NCBI GenBank assembly: GCA_963807155.1
Contig: CAWEAZ010000020.1
Span: 1 to 64,000 of the forward strand
Source of the DNA: JACCZX01 sp963807155
GTDB lineage: Bacteria > Pseudomonadota > Gammaproteobacteria > Burkholderiales > Burkholderiaceae_F
DNA length: 64,000 nucleotides
Reading direction: 5' to 3'
Numbering within the stretch: the stretch's first letter is position 1; every line of letters begins with the position of its first letter. Below are positions 1 to 8,149 of this stretch, piece by piece. The notes under the pieces are model-generated. The model was not told the origin of the DNA. It did no database searches and saw only the letters and a program-made list of their open reading frames with translations. A program made the translations under genes and the position numbers.

Positions 1-57
1 ATTTGGGTACGAATCCTGCTTTGAGCCTTCTGCGACCCAAAACGAGAGGGAACCCTG

Positions 58-330
58 ATGAAATATTCGATATTCGCCGCAGCAACCGTTGCCGCCACGC
101 TTGGACTGGGTGCGTGCCAGAGAACTGAGAAAACAGAGACGGTCGTGCAACCCGTTCCAGTGCCAACTCCGGCTCCCGCTCCTGCGCCTCCGGTGGTTAC
201 CGTTCCAACTCCTGTTCCGGGTCCTCCGGGTCCTGCGGGTGCGCCTGGGCCAGAAGGAGCTCCTGGAAAATCGGGCAGCACCGTAGTGGTCGTTCCGCCG
301 CCGCCGCAAGAAGAAGCAAAGAAAAACTAG
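58..330 (+). CDS. Collagen-like proline-rich lipoprotein
   Basis: A 90-residue predicted lipoprotein. Residues 1-20 form a signal peptide ending in a lipobox (LGAC, Cys20), so the mature protein should be lipid-anchored. Residues 31-53 are almost only Pro, Ala, Val and Thr. Residues 55-73 are six collagen-type Gly-X-Y triplets (GPPGPAGAPGPEGAPGKSG), followed by Val-rich and Pro-rich stretches and a charged tail. The start is supported by GAGAGGGA just upstream of the ATG. A rho-independent terminator follows, so it is probably monocistronic or the last gene of its unit. No enzymatic domain is visible. A structural or spacer role in the envelope is an inference. Confidence 0.75.
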   Translation: MKYSIFAAATVAATLGLGACQRTEKTETVVQPVPVPTPAPAPAPPVVTVPTPVPGPPGPAGAPGPEGAPGKSGSTVVVVPPPPQEEAKKN

Positions 331-348
331 CGGTACGTCATTAAGCAA

Positions 349-379
349 GGGTGCCAGCGTTCGCGCCGGCACCCTTTTT
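349..379 (+). terminator. Rho-independent terminator after the collagen-like lipoprotein gene
   Basis: GGGTGCC (349-355) pairs with GGCACCC (368-374). The stem continues inward with one mismatch to a TTCG loop and is followed by five T residues (375-379). It separates the lipoprotein gene from the UxaA genes. Confidence 0.85.
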
Positions 380-492
380 CATGGCCCGCGTACAGCGCTC
401 GGGCGCTGCCGACATCAGGATCATCCCGCGGCGAGAGTCGCTAAGGCTTCTCCGCTACGATTCCATCAGGGCAAGGCGCTTTGGGAGACGCG

Positions 493-774
493 ATGATTCA
501 TTTTGTAGTTCACGACGAGCACGATTCGGTCGGCGTCGTCGTGGTGGAGGGCGTGCGGGCTGGTGACCAGCTCACCGGCTGGATCATGGATCAGGACAAG
601 ACGCTCGACACCAAGGTTCTGAACGACGTGCCGATCGGCCACAAGATCGCGATCCGCGATCTGAAAAACAACGACACCGTTATCAAGTACGGCACCGACA
701 TCGGCCGCACGATCGCGCCGATCAAACTCGGCGAGCATCTACATGTTCATAACGTCAAGACCAAGCGCTGGTGA
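493..774 (+). CDS. UxaA family hydrolase, small N-terminal (SAF-domain) subunit
   Basis: A 93-residue protein matching the SAF-like N-terminal module of the altronate/galactarate dehydratase (UxaA/GarD) family, here a separate polypeptide. The body has the typical pattern ending in a GxxIA-like stretch (DIGRTIAPIKLGEHLHVHNV). An in-frame TTG lies at 481, but the ATG at 493 has GGGAG six bases upstream and is the better start. The catalytic-part partner begins four bases after the stop, so the two are translationally coupled and probably form one enzyme. The substrate cannot be read from sequence; a sugar acid or related hydroxy acid is the family expectation. Confidence 0.8.
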   Translation: MIHFVVHDEHDSVGVVVVEGVRAGDQLTGWIMDQDKTLDTKVLNDVPIGHKIAIRDLKNNDTVIKYGTDIGRTIAPIKLGEHLHVHNVKTKRW

Positions 775-778
775 GTTG

Positions 779-1939
779 ATGGAAAAAACATTTCAGGGAT
801 ACAGGCGCGAAAACGGCAGAGTCGGCGTGCGCAACCACGTGATCATCTTGCCGGTCGACGACCTATCGAACGCGGCTTCGGTTGCGGTCGCCAACAACAT
901 TAAAGGCGCGATGGCGCTCCCGCACCCGTATGGCCGCCTGCAATTCGGCGCGGACCTCGAGCTGCACTTTCGCACGCTGATCGGCACTGGCAGCAATCCA
1001 AACGTCGCTGCGGTCGTGGTGATAGGCATCGAAGATCAGTGGACCAAGAAGATCGTCGACGGTATCGCGGCGACCGGTAAACCGGTCACAGGCTTCGGCA
1101 TCGAGCAGCACGGGGATCACGAAACGATCATGCGTGCATCAAAAGTCGCCCGTGAATATGTGCAATGGGCGAGCGAGCTCGAGAGAGAGGAGTGCCCAAT
1201 AGACACGCTGTGGGTATCGACCAAGTGCGGTGAATCCGACACGACTTCGGGTTGCGGGGCCAACCCTACGGTCGGCAACGCATTCGACAAGCTCTATCCG
1301 CTCGGCACCACGCTGGTGTTCGGCGAGACCACCGAATTGACCGGGGGCGAGCATCTGGTTGCCGAGCGTTGCCGCACGCCGGAAGTGCGCGAGAAGTTCA
1401 TGCATTACTTTAATCGATACCAGCAAGTCATTGATAGACATAAGACAAGTGATCTGTCGGACTCGCAACCCACCAAGGGCAACATCCTCGGCGGATTGAC
1501 GACGATCGAAGAAAAAGCGCTCGGCAATATTCAGAAAATCGGGCGCAAGTGCAAGATCGACGGCGTGCTCGACAAGGCAGAAGCGCCGACCGGACCCGGG
1601 CTCTGGTTCATGGATTCCTCGTCGGCCGCGGCAGAGATGGTGACGCTGTGCGCAGCCTCCGGGTACACGGTGCATTTCTTCCCGACCGGTCAGGGCAACG
1701 TGATTGGCAATCCGATCCTGCCGGTGATCAAGCTGTGCGCGAACCCGCGCACGGTGCGCACCATGAGCGAACACATCGACGTCGATGTATCGGGGTTGTT
1801 GCGTCGTGAAATGTCCCCGGACGAGGCAGGCGACGCGCTGCTGGGCATGATGTTTCGCACCGCGAATGGACGGCTCACCGCTGCCGAAGCGCTGGGCCAT
1901 CGAGAGTTCGTGCTGACACGCCTATACGAGAGCGCTTGA
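779..1939 (+). CDS. UxaA family hydrolase, large catalytic subunit
   Basis: A 386-residue protein resembling the C-terminal catalytic part of altronate dehydratase. It starts with the family-typical GYRRENGRVGVRNHVIILP segment, and residues around 145-160 hold the Cys-containing KCGESDTTSGCGANP motif. The ATG at 779 directly follows the small subunit stop. The 3' end overlaps the next gene in an ATGA-type junction, so translation continues into the iron-sulfur protein gene. Membership of the dehydratase family is clear. Pairing with a SdhB-like protein suggests a dehydration/redox catabolic step on a carboxylic acid whose identity is unknown. Confidence 0.8.
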   Translation: MEKTFQGYRRENGRVGVRNHVIILPVDDLSNAASVAVANNIKGAMALPHPYGRLQFGADLELHFRTLIGTGSNPNVAAVVVIGIEDQWTKKIVDGIAATGKPVTGFGIEQHGDHETIMRASKVAREYVQWASELEREECPIDTLWVSTKCGESDTTSGCGANPTVGNAFDKLYPLGTTLVFGETTELTGGEHLVAERCRTPEVREKFMHYFNRYQQVIDRHKTSDLSDSQPTKGNILGGLTTIEEKALGNIQKIGRKCKIDGVLDKAEAPTGPGLWFMDSSSAAAEMVTLCAASGYTVHFFPTGQGNVIGNPILPVIKLCANPRTVRTMSEHIDVDVSGLLRREMSPDEAGDALLGMMFRTANGRLTAAEALGHREFVLTRLYESA

Positions 1940-2655
1940 TGTCGATGCTGCACGTTTCGGTGTGGCGCGGGACGGAGCAGGGGCGTTACGTCGATTACGA
2001 AGTTCCACGACAGACGAGCCAGACGGTGCTCGATGTCGTGACATACATCCAGCGCAAGCTCGACTCGACATTGGCGTATCGCTACGCGTGCCGCGTCGGC
2101 ATGTGCGGTTCATGCGCGATGACAGTTAACGGCGTGGCGCGCTGGACGTGCCGCACGCACGTCGGTGCGGTCGCTGGCGAGGAGAGCAAGCTACAAATTG
2201 CGCCGCTTGCCAATTTGCCGGTGATACGCGACCTGGCGACCGACATGCGCGAGTTCTTCGACAAGTGGACGCGTGCGAAAGGCTATTACAAGGGCTCACG
2301 CACCCGGCACGATGACTTTGCTGCAGTAAAACCGGAGACCAAGCAAGCGCAGGCGCTGCAGGCGGGCATCGAGTGCATCGGTTGCGGCGTGTGCTACGCG
2401 TCGTGCGATGTGGTGACGTGGCGTAGCGACTACCTGGGTCCGGCCGCACTGAATCGTGCATGGACGTTGGTCAACGATGTACGCGACGAAGCGGGCTCCG
2501 AGCGCTTGCGCGCCGTGTCCGGCGACGCCGGCTGCCATAGCTGCCATACGCACATCAGTTGCACCGAGCGTTGTCCCAAACATATCTCGCCGACGGCGTC
2601 GATCGCAGGACTGAAGCGGGCGACGGTAGCAGCGGCGTTGAACGGCGAGCTGTGA
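1939..2655 (+). CDS. Succinate dehydrogenase/fumarate reductase-like iron-sulfur subunit
   Basis: A 238-residue SdhB/FrdB-type protein. The N-terminal plant-ferredoxin domain has [2Fe-2S] ligands C51, C56, C59 and C71 (CRVGMCGSC...WTC). The C-terminal domain has two Cys groups, CIGCGVCYASC (146-156) and CHSCHTHISCTERCP (199-212), for the two remaining clusters. It would carry electrons from a flavoprotein to the membrane quinone site. The ATG at 1939 overlaps the upstream stop; a second ATG lies at 1945. Its stop overlaps the next ATG at 2655. No flavoprotein subunit is encoded nearby, which is unusual. It may use a distant or atypical dehydrogenase partner. Confidence 0.85.
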   Translation: MSMLHVSVWRGTEQGRYVDYEVPRQTSQTVLDVVTYIQRKLDSTLAYRYACRVGMCGSCAMTVNGVARWTCRTHVGAVAGEESKLQIAPLANLPVIRDLATDMREFFDKWTRAKGYYKGSRTRHDDFAAVKPETKQAQALQAGIECIGCGVCYASCDVVTWRSDYLGPAALNRAWTLVNDVRDEAGSERLRAVSGDAGCHSCHTHISCTERCPKHISPTASIAGLKRATVAAALNGEL

Positions 2656-2996
2656 TGCAAGACGTGCGCCGCGAAACGTGGCTATGGCTCGCGCAGCGTG
2701 CTTCCGCCGCGGTGCTCGCGCTCTGTGTGATCGTGCATCTGATCACGATCATCTACGCGACTCGCGGCGGACTGTCGGGCGTAGAGATACTGTCGCGCAC
2801 GCGCGGCAACGGCGCGTGGCTTGCGTTTTACGTGGTGTTTGTGCTGGCAGTTGCGGTGCACGTCCCGATCGGGCTGCGCGCGATTGCGACCGAATGGCTG
2901 CGGTGGAGTGGGGCAAGCCGCGACTGGGCGCTGGCTGCGTTTGCTGTCGCGCTGCTCGTCATGGGTTTCGGCGCTGCGTGGGCCGTGTTTCTATGA
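2655..2996 (+). CDS. SdhC/FrdC-like cytochrome b membrane subunit 1
   Basis: A 113-residue membrane protein with three predicted helices at about 14-34, 54-77 and 90-112. His28 (IVHLI) and His69 (AVHVP) lie in helices 1 and 2 and are candidate heme b ligands. The ATG overlaps the TGA of the iron-sulfur gene (TGATG). It forms a membrane anchor with the following gene. Length and helix number fit SdhC/SdhD-like subunits, but the sequence is too divergent to assign one of the two names. Confidence 0.75.
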   Translation: MQDVRRETWLWLAQRASAAVLALCVIVHLITIIYATRGGLSGVEILSRTRGNGAWLAFYVVFVLAVAVHVPIGLRAIATEWLRWSGASRDWALAAFAVALLVMGFGAAWAVFL

Positions 2997-3013
2997 AGCT
3001 CTGCGCGTAAACC

Positions 3014-3376
3014 ATGAGAGTCAACTCGATCGGTGCGCGTCACTATTCGGCGCGGCGCCGCCCAGCGTACGTTGCGTTTCTCGTGCATCGACTGAGCGGT
3101 CTTGCGCTGGCACTGTTTCTTCCCGTGCACTTTTGGGCGCTCAGCCAGGCACTGCGCGCCGAGAGCGAACTCGAAGGGTTTCTTCGATGGACCGACAACC
3201 CGATGGTGAAGGTGGCGGAGTGGGGTCTGGTGCTGTTACTCGCAGCGCACGCGGGCGGAGGGCTGAGGTTGCTCGCGTTGGAATTTCTGCCGTGGCGGGG
3301 TTGGCAGCAGTCGCTATTGGCAATTGCGGCAGCGTTTTCGATTGCGGTGGGTTTGGCGTTCGCCTTGGCGTTGTAG
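3014..3376 (+). CDS. SdhC/SdhD-like cytochrome b membrane subunit 2
   Basis: A 120-residue membrane protein with three predicted helices (about 23-44, 66-88 and 98-119). It carries the SdhC-type signature HRLSGLALALFLPVHFW (His25, His39), with a further His79 in helix 2. It begins 17 bases after the first anchor gene and completes the three-gene membrane module. The usual dedicated flavoprotein gene is absent. Function as quinone-reducing anchor is inferred from family and context. Confidence 0.75.
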   Translation: MRVNSIGARHYSARRRPAYVAFLVHRLSGLALALFLPVHFWALSQALRAESELEGFLRWTDNPMVKVAEWGLVLLLAAHAGGGLRLLALEFLPWRGWQQSLLAIAAAFSIAVGLAFALAL

Positions 3377-3414
3377 CTAGACAGCCAGCCAAGTAACTAT
3401 TCGTGGAGGTTCTG

Positions 3415-4432
3415 ATGAAGACGCGGTTGCTTGTGCTTGCCCTGGGGTCGATGCTGTCTTTCGGTTCATACGGCCAATCGACTTCGAGCTATCCGGCCAA
3501 AACTGTTCGCATTGTCGTGCCGTTTGCGGCCGGTGGTGCTACCGATATCGTCACGCGCATCCTGGCGCAGAGCCTCACCGAGAGTTGGGGTCAGTCGGTC
3601 GTGGTCGAGAATCGCGGCGGAGCCGGGGGCAATATCGGCGCGGCCGAAGTGGCGAAAGCGGCTCCCGATGGCTACACGTTGCTGATGACATCGGGCTCGA
3701 TCGTCACCGCCAACCAGCACATCTACAAGAACATGGGGTTTGATCCGCAAAAGGACTTGTTGCCAATCACGATGGTTGCCAGCGGTCCGCAAGTGATCGT
3801 CGTCAATCCCAGTCTCCCAGTAACCAATGTGAAGGAATTGATCGACCTCGCGAAGGCCAAGCCCGGCACGCTGAACTACGGCCACGCGGGCATCGGCAGC
3901 CAGACGCATCTTGCTGCCGAAAACTTTCTTTACTCGACCGGCTTGAATATTCAACAGATTCCGTACAAGGGCGAAGGGCCGGCTATTACCGACCTCGTCG
4001 CAGGCCAGATCAATCTTGCGACGCCCAATCTTCCTGCGGCCAAAAGTGGCGGGCCAGATCAATCTTGCGACGCCCAATCTGCCTGCGGCCATCGGCTTCA
4101 TCAACGGCGGCAAGCTTCGTGCGCTGGCGGTTACCGGCAAGGAGCGTTCGCCGGCGCTGCCCAATGTGCCGACGGTCGCCGAAACCGTTCCTGGCTTTGA
4201 AAACATCGGTTGGTTCGGACTGATGGCGCCTGCAGGCACGCCGCAGTCGACCATCGATCGCATTCATCGCGACGTCGTCAAGGCGCTCGACTCGACCGGG
4301 ATGCGCGCACGCTTCTTCGTGCAAGGCATGTCGCCGGCGCCGATGACTCCGAAGGCGTTTGCCACGCGGATTCAAAATGAAACCGCGCGCTGGGCCAGCG
4401 TGGTGCGCGAGCGGAAGATCGCAGTTAACTAG
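3415..4432 (+). pseudogene. Bug/TctC-type solute-binding protein, frameshifted by a 49-bp duplication
   Basis: A periplasmic solute-binding protein of the tripartite tricarboxylate (Bug) family. It has a signal peptide (residues 1-20) and typical segments IVVPFAAGGATDIVTRILA, GYTLLMTSGS and GWFGLMAPAGTP. The ATG at 3415 is preceded by GGAGG. The segment 4003-4041 recurs at 4052-4090 with one mismatch. The 49-bp offset shifts frame, so the C-terminal third continues in another frame to 4432. Removing one copy restores one open protein of about 320 residues. The ligand is probably a carboxylate linked to the upstream UxaA/SdhB-like genes. It may be intact if the duplication is an assembly artefact. 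Confidence 0.8.
4003..4090 (+). repeat. Imperfect tandem duplication, 39-bp unit at 49-bp spacing
   Basis: Positions 4003-4041 and 4052-4090 are identical except for one base (T at 4032, G at 4081). They are separated by ten unrelated bases (aaaagtggcg). The duplication lies inside the Bug protein gene and breaks its frame. Confidence 0.9.
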
Positions 4433-4444
4433 AAATACAGGGGC

Positions 4445-4492
4445 TTGACACCCGCGGTTCCGAGCCGGGAAGATATGCGCCATTGCGCATAT
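4445..4492 (+). promoter_or_regulatory. Predicted sox promoter with ArsR-type palindromic operator
   Basis: A consensus -35 box TTGACA lies at 4445-4450. A weak -10 (around 4469-4476) merges into a perfect 8-4-8 inverted repeat, ATATGCGC-CATT-GCGCATAT, at 4473-4492. A further ATATGCGC half-site begins at 4489. The site lies just upstream of the ArsR gene that heads the sox operon, so autoregulation is likely. Binding is inferred from position and symmetry. Confidence 0.65.
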
Positions 4493-4511
4493 GCGCACAT
4501 TCGGCGGCCAT

Positions 4512-4859
4512 ATGGATCCCGAGCTCGAGCGCCTGTTTGAAGTTGTTTCCGGTTACTTTGGGCTGCTGGCCGAACCGACGCGGCTAAAGATTCTGAACGC
4601 GATCTGCGATGGCGAGCTCAGTGTCACCGAGATCGTCGAGCGCGTCGAATCGACGCAGACCAACGTTTCACGCCACCTGAATTTGATGTACGGCAAAGGC
4701 GTTTTGAAGCGGCGGCGCGAGGGTGCGTCGACGTTTTACTCGATCGCCGATCCGAACGTGGTCACGCTGTGCCGCACCGCGTGCGTGCAGATGGCGAGTC
4801 AGTTCGACGAAAGGTCGGTGTCGAATCGCACGCTGAAGCGCTTCATGCAGCGCGCATGA
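4512..4859 (+). CDS. ArsR/SmtB family transcriptional regulator of the sox cluster
   Basis: A 115-residue winged-helix repressor of the ArsR family. The core reads LLAEPTRLKILNAICDGELSVTEIVERV (helix-turn-helix entry), followed by the recognition helix STQTNVSRHLNLM and the beta-wing (LKRRREGASTFYSI). An alternative ATG at 4491 would fall inside the operator palindrome; the ATG at 4512 is preferred. C-terminal cysteines in CRTACVQM could sense a sulfur ligand. The stop overlaps the soxC start (ATGA), so it is co-transcribed with sox. ArsR-type SoxR/BigR-like repressors are known for sulfur-oxidation operons, which fits. Confidence 0.85.
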   Translation: MDPELERLFEVVSGYFGLLAEPTRLKILNAICDGELSVTEIVERVESTQTNVSRHLNLMYGKGVLKRRREGASTFYSIADPNVVTLCRTACVQMASQFDERSVSNRTLKRFMQRA

Positions 4860-6160
4860 GCGCCTTGAATACCGGCCGCGTGATTGCGGCGCCCGAAAAT
4901 CATCTACCGGCGCAGCAGCTGCGCTTACAACGGCGAAACTTTGTTCGCAGCAGTGTGGCTGCCAGCGTGCTTTTCGCTGGTACACGCGCAGCAGCGCAAA
5001 CAAACAATGCGTCGCTTGTCCCGCCATGGACGCGCTCGCTCGGTGCGCCGGTGGTCACGACCGGCTACGGCATGCCTTCGAAGCACGAAGCCAACGTACA
5101 GCGACGCCAAAGCCCCGGCCTGACGCCACAGCCGCAAGCCAGCATCAGCTTTACGCCGCTGCAAAATCTGTTCGGCATCATCACGCCGAGCGGCGTGCAT
5201 TTCGAGCGGCATCACTCCGGAATGCCGGAGGTCGATCCCGACCAGCATCGATTGATGATTCATGGACTCGTCAAGCGGCCGCTGATGTTGACGATGGACG
5301 ACGTGATGCGGTTTCCGTCGGTCTCGCGCATTCACTTTATCGAATGCGGCGCCAACGGCGGCATGGAGTGGGCCAACGTTGCCGTGCCGACCGTGCAGTA
5401 CACGCACGGGATGATCGCGTGCAGCGAGTTCACGGGCGTGTTGCTTTCCACACTGCTCGAAGAGGCCGGTGTCGATCGAGTGAAGGGAAAGTTCGTATTG
5501 GCCGAGGGCGCCGACGGCTCTGCGTTGACACGCACCATTCCGATGGAGTTCGCGCTAAACGACGTGATGGTCGTCTATGGTCAGAACGGCGAAATGCTGC
5601 GACCCGAGAACGGCTACCCATTGCGTCTGCTGGTACCTGGCGTGCAAGGTGTATCGAGCGTGAAGTGGCTGCGCCGTCTCGAAGTCGGCGACAAGCCCTG
5701 GAACACGCGCGAAGAGTCATTGCATTACATCGATCTGTTGCCCAACGGATTGCACCGTCAGTACTCGGGAGTGCAGGAAGTCAAATCGGTAATCACGATG
5801 CCGTCGGGTGGACAGAAGCTCGTCGGTCGCGGTTATTACGAGATCACCGGGCTCGCCTGGTCGGGTCGCGGCAAGGTCAAACGCGTCGATGTGTCGGTAG
5901 ACGGTGGTCGCAATTGGCAGACGGCTCGCTTGCAGGAACCAGTGCTGACCAAGGCACTGACACGATTCCGGCTCGATTGGAATTGGGACGGTGCGCCTGC
6001 CTTGCTGCAGAGCCGGGCGGTCGATGAAACCGGTCACGTACAGCCGAGCATTCAACAACTGCGTGCCGTGCGCGGTGTGCGTTCGATCTATCACAACAAC
6101 GCGGTGCAGACGTGGCGCGTGCAACCCGACGGCGAAGTGTGGAATGTCCAGGTTGCCTAG
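4856..6160 (+). CDS. soxC: Sulfite dehydrogenase/sulfane dehydrogenase molybdopterin subunit SoxC
   Basis: A 434-residue periplasmic molybdoenzyme of the sulfite oxidase family. A twin-arginine signal (RRNFV, Arg26-27) is followed by an Ala-rich core. The Mo-coordinating cysteine is Cys164 in FIECGANGG, and the dimerisation domain follows (VDVSVDGGRNW). With SoxD it removes electrons from SoxY-bound sulfane sulfur. The start at 4856 overlaps the ArsR stop; an extension further upstream in this frame would overlap the regulator and lacks a signal. Its 3' end overlaps soxD by 17 bases. Identification is firm from length, motif and neighbourhood. Confidence 0.92.
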   Translation: MSALNTGRVIAAPENHLPAQQLRLQRRNFVRSSVAASVLFAGTRAAAQTNNASLVPPWTRSLGAPVVTTGYGMPSKHEANVQRRQSPGLTPQPQASISFTPLQNLFGIITPSGVHFERHHSGMPEVDPDQHRLMIHGLVKRPLMLTMDDVMRFPSVSRIHFIECGANGGMEWANVAVPTVQYTHGMIACSEFTGVLLSTLLEEAGVDRVKGKFVLAEGADGSALTRTIPMEFALNDVMVVYGQNGEMLRPENGYPLRLLVPGVQGVSSVKWLRRLEVGDKPWNTREESLHYIDLLPNGLHRQYSGVQEVKSVITMPSGGQKLVGRGYYEITGLAWSGRGKVKRVDVSVDGGRNWQTARLQEPVLTKALTRFRLDWNWDGAPALLQSRAVDETGHVQPSIQQLRAVRGVRSIYHNNAVQTWRVQPDGEVWNVQVA

Positions 6161-7175
6161 CGCACTGTGCGTGCTCGCCTTGATGGCCGCAACGTTGCCC
6201 GCTGGCGCGCAGCAGGCGCGCTACGGTCTCGGTCGCGCGCCGACGCCGCAGGAAATCGCAGCGTGGGATATCGATGTGCGGCCTGACGGGCACGGGCTTA
6301 AGTCAGGCAAGGGCACTGTCGCGCAAGGGCAGAAGATTTACGACGCGCAGTGTGCAAGCTGCCACGGTACGTTCGGCGAAAGCAATCGTTACATGCCAAT
6401 TGCCGGCGGAGTGCGCAAGGGAGATCTAGCGACTGGCCGTGCGTCGATGCTGTTGCAGTCCGACGGACTGCGCACGCTGGGCACCAAGCTTAACTACGCG
6501 ACGACGCTGTGGGATTACATTTTTCGTGCGATGCCCTGGGCCAATCCACAGTCGCTGAGTGTCGACGAAACGTACGCGGTCACCGCGTACGTGCTGCATC
6601 TGAATGAGATCGTTCCAGTCGAATACGAACTCAACGAGAAGACATTACTTGGCGTGCAGATGCCGAACCGAAACGGCCTGACGACAGCGCACGGACTTGG
6701 AAGGGTGCAAGGCCGGCCCGACGCTCAGGGCAGCTTGTGCATGAAGGACTGCGTCAAAGACGTCACGATCGCGTCTGAGATGCCGGAGTTTGCACGCAAT
6801 CAGAACGGCAACCTCGCGCAACAGAAGCGGCCACGCGGACCAATGCGCGGCATCGATACGGCGCGTTACGACGCTGAGAAGACAACGACCCTCGTAGCTG
6901 CTACACCGGCGGTAGCGGTCCCGCATCCGTCGGAGTTGATCGCGCGCCACGCCTGCACCGGTTGCCACGGCATGACGAGCAAGATCATCGGTCCGGGCTT
7001 CAACGAAATCGCGACCAAGTACGAAGGTCGCGCCGATGCGCAGGCTTATCTATCGAAAAGAATGAGGGAGGGCGGGCAGGGCGTGTGGGGTGCGGTGCCG
7101 ATGCCACCGCAAGCAGGATTGAAAGAGAGCGATGCCGACGAAATTGCGCGCTGGATCGCCGGCGGAGCCAAATGA
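6144..7175 (+). CDS. soxD: Diheme cytochrome c subunit SoxD
   Basis: A 343-residue secreted diheme cytochrome c. A signal peptide (about 1-22) is followed by a first heme site CASCH (70-74) and a second CTGCH (271-275), each in a cytochrome c fold. It accepts electrons from SoxC in the SoxCD complex and passes them to a periplasmic cytochrome. The ATG at 6144 lies inside the end of soxC and gives a proper signal peptide; the longer upstream reading lacks one. The 109 bp before soxY hold no gene. Confidence 0.9.
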   Translation: MSRLPSALCVLALMAATLPAGAQQARYGLGRAPTPQEIAAWDIDVRPDGHGLKSGKGTVAQGQKIYDAQCASCHGTFGESNRYMPIAGGVRKGDLATGRASMLLQSDGLRTLGTKLNYATTLWDYIFRAMPWANPQSLSVDETYAVTAYVLHLNEIVPVEYELNEKTLLGVQMPNRNGLTTAHGLGRVQGRPDAQGSLCMKDCVKDVTIASEMPEFARNQNGNLAQQKRPRGPMRGIDTARYDAEKTTTLVAATPAVAVPHPSELIARHACTGCHGMTSKIIGPGFNEIATKYEGRADAQAYLSKRMREGGQGVWGAVPMPPQAGLKESDADEIARWIAGGAK

Positions 7176-7284
7176 CTTTTTGCGATAGGGTTATCCCCAG
7201 AGGGAAATAGAATGCAGTGAACGCGCTGTTACATTCACACGTCTAATTTGGAAGAACTCAGAACATCAGTGGCAGGAGATTCAG

Positions 7285-7749
7285 ATGAATCAGAATCGCA
7301 GAGAAGTTGTGAAGCTAACGGGTGTATTCGCCGTGATGGCCAGTGCGGGCCTTCTCAGCGCCGCGGAAGCGTTCGCTCAGCAGCAAGCGCGGAACAAGGC
7401 GTTTGAGGCAAAAACGCTCGATGAAACTGTAAAGGCGCTCGGCGGAGCCGCACTGACGCAAAGCGCAGACATTTCGATCACCGCGCCGGACATCGCTGAA
7501 AACGGCGCCGTCGTCCCGGTCGCGGTGACAAGCAAGATTCCGAACACGCAGAACATCTACATTCTGGTCGAAAAGAATCTCAATTCGCTGTCCGCAGGCT
7601 TCGGCATTCCCGCAGGCACCGAAGCAAACGTCGCAACGCGCGTAAAGATGGCGCAGACGTCGAACGTGCACGCAGTAGTCAAGGCCGACAACAAGTTCTA
7701 CGTCGCAACCAAGGAAGTGAAAGTTACGCTCGGCGGCTGTGGCGGCTAG
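7285..7749 (+). CDS. soxY: Sulfur carrier protein SoxY
   Basis: A 154-residue periplasmic carrier. An N-terminal twin-arginine-like signal (RREVVKLTG) and the C-terminal GGCGG arm with Cys152 are the hallmarks: sulfur intermediates are carried on that terminal cysteine. The ATG at 7285 has AGGAG upstream. soxZ starts 27 bases later, and SoxYZ form the heterodimeric carrier used by SoxAX, SoxB and SoxCD, all encoded here. Confidence 0.93.
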   Translation: MNQNRREVVKLTGVFAVMASAGLLSAAEAFAQQQARNKAFEAKTLDETVKALGGAALTQSADISITAPDIAENGAVVPVAVTSKIPNTQNIYILVEKNLNSLSAGFGIPAGTEANVATRVKMAQTSNVHAVVKADNKFYVATKEVKVTLGGCGG

Positions 7750-7776
7750 AGCACAGCAATTTGTACGGGAGCAAAT

Positions 7777-8088
7777 ATGGCAGATCCGATGAGAATTCGC
7801 GCGACCGAGCAGCCCGACGGCGTCGACGTGCGTGTGTTGATGAGTCACGAAATGGAAACGGGACAGCGGCGCGACTCGGCCGGCAACATCGTCGCCGCGC
7901 ATTACATTTCCAACGTGACGGTCAGTCATAACGGCAAGCCAGTGCTGACCGCCGAATGGGGACCCGCAGTTGCCAAGAACCCCTACCTGCAGTTCAAGTT
8001 CAAGGGTGGCAAGAAGGGCGACAAGCTAACGGTCACATGGGTCGATAACAAGGGCGACACGCGCACCGACGAAGCGACCATCAGTTGA
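7777..8088 (+). CDS. soxZ: Thiosulfate oxidation carrier partner SoxZ
   Basis: A 103-residue protein without signal peptide and without cysteine. It has the SoxZ immunoglobulin-like fold signature (ISNVTVSHNGKPVLTAEWGP; DKLTVTWVDNKGDTRTDEA). SoxZ is exported with SoxY in a piggy-back manner, consistent with the missing signal. GGGAG precedes the ATG. Confidence 0.93.
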   Translation: MADPMRIRATEQPDGVDVRVLMSHEMETGQRRDSAGNIVAAHYISNVTVSHNGKPVLTAEWGPAVAKNPYLQFKFKGGKKGDKLTVTWVDNKGDTRTDEATIS

Positions 8089-8095
8089 GGAACAA

Positions 8096-8113
8096 CGCGA
8101 CCACAGAGTCGCG
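8096..8113 (+). other. Small hairpin between soxZ and soxA
   Basis: CGCGAC (8096-8101) pairs with GTCGCG (8108-8113) across a six-base loop. There is no T-tract, so it is unlikely to terminate. It may tune message stability or relative expression of soxYZ and soxAX, but this is an inference. Confidence 0.35.
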
Positions 8114-8149
8114 AGCGGGCAAAGAACTCTAAGCAGGGAGATGCAGAAC

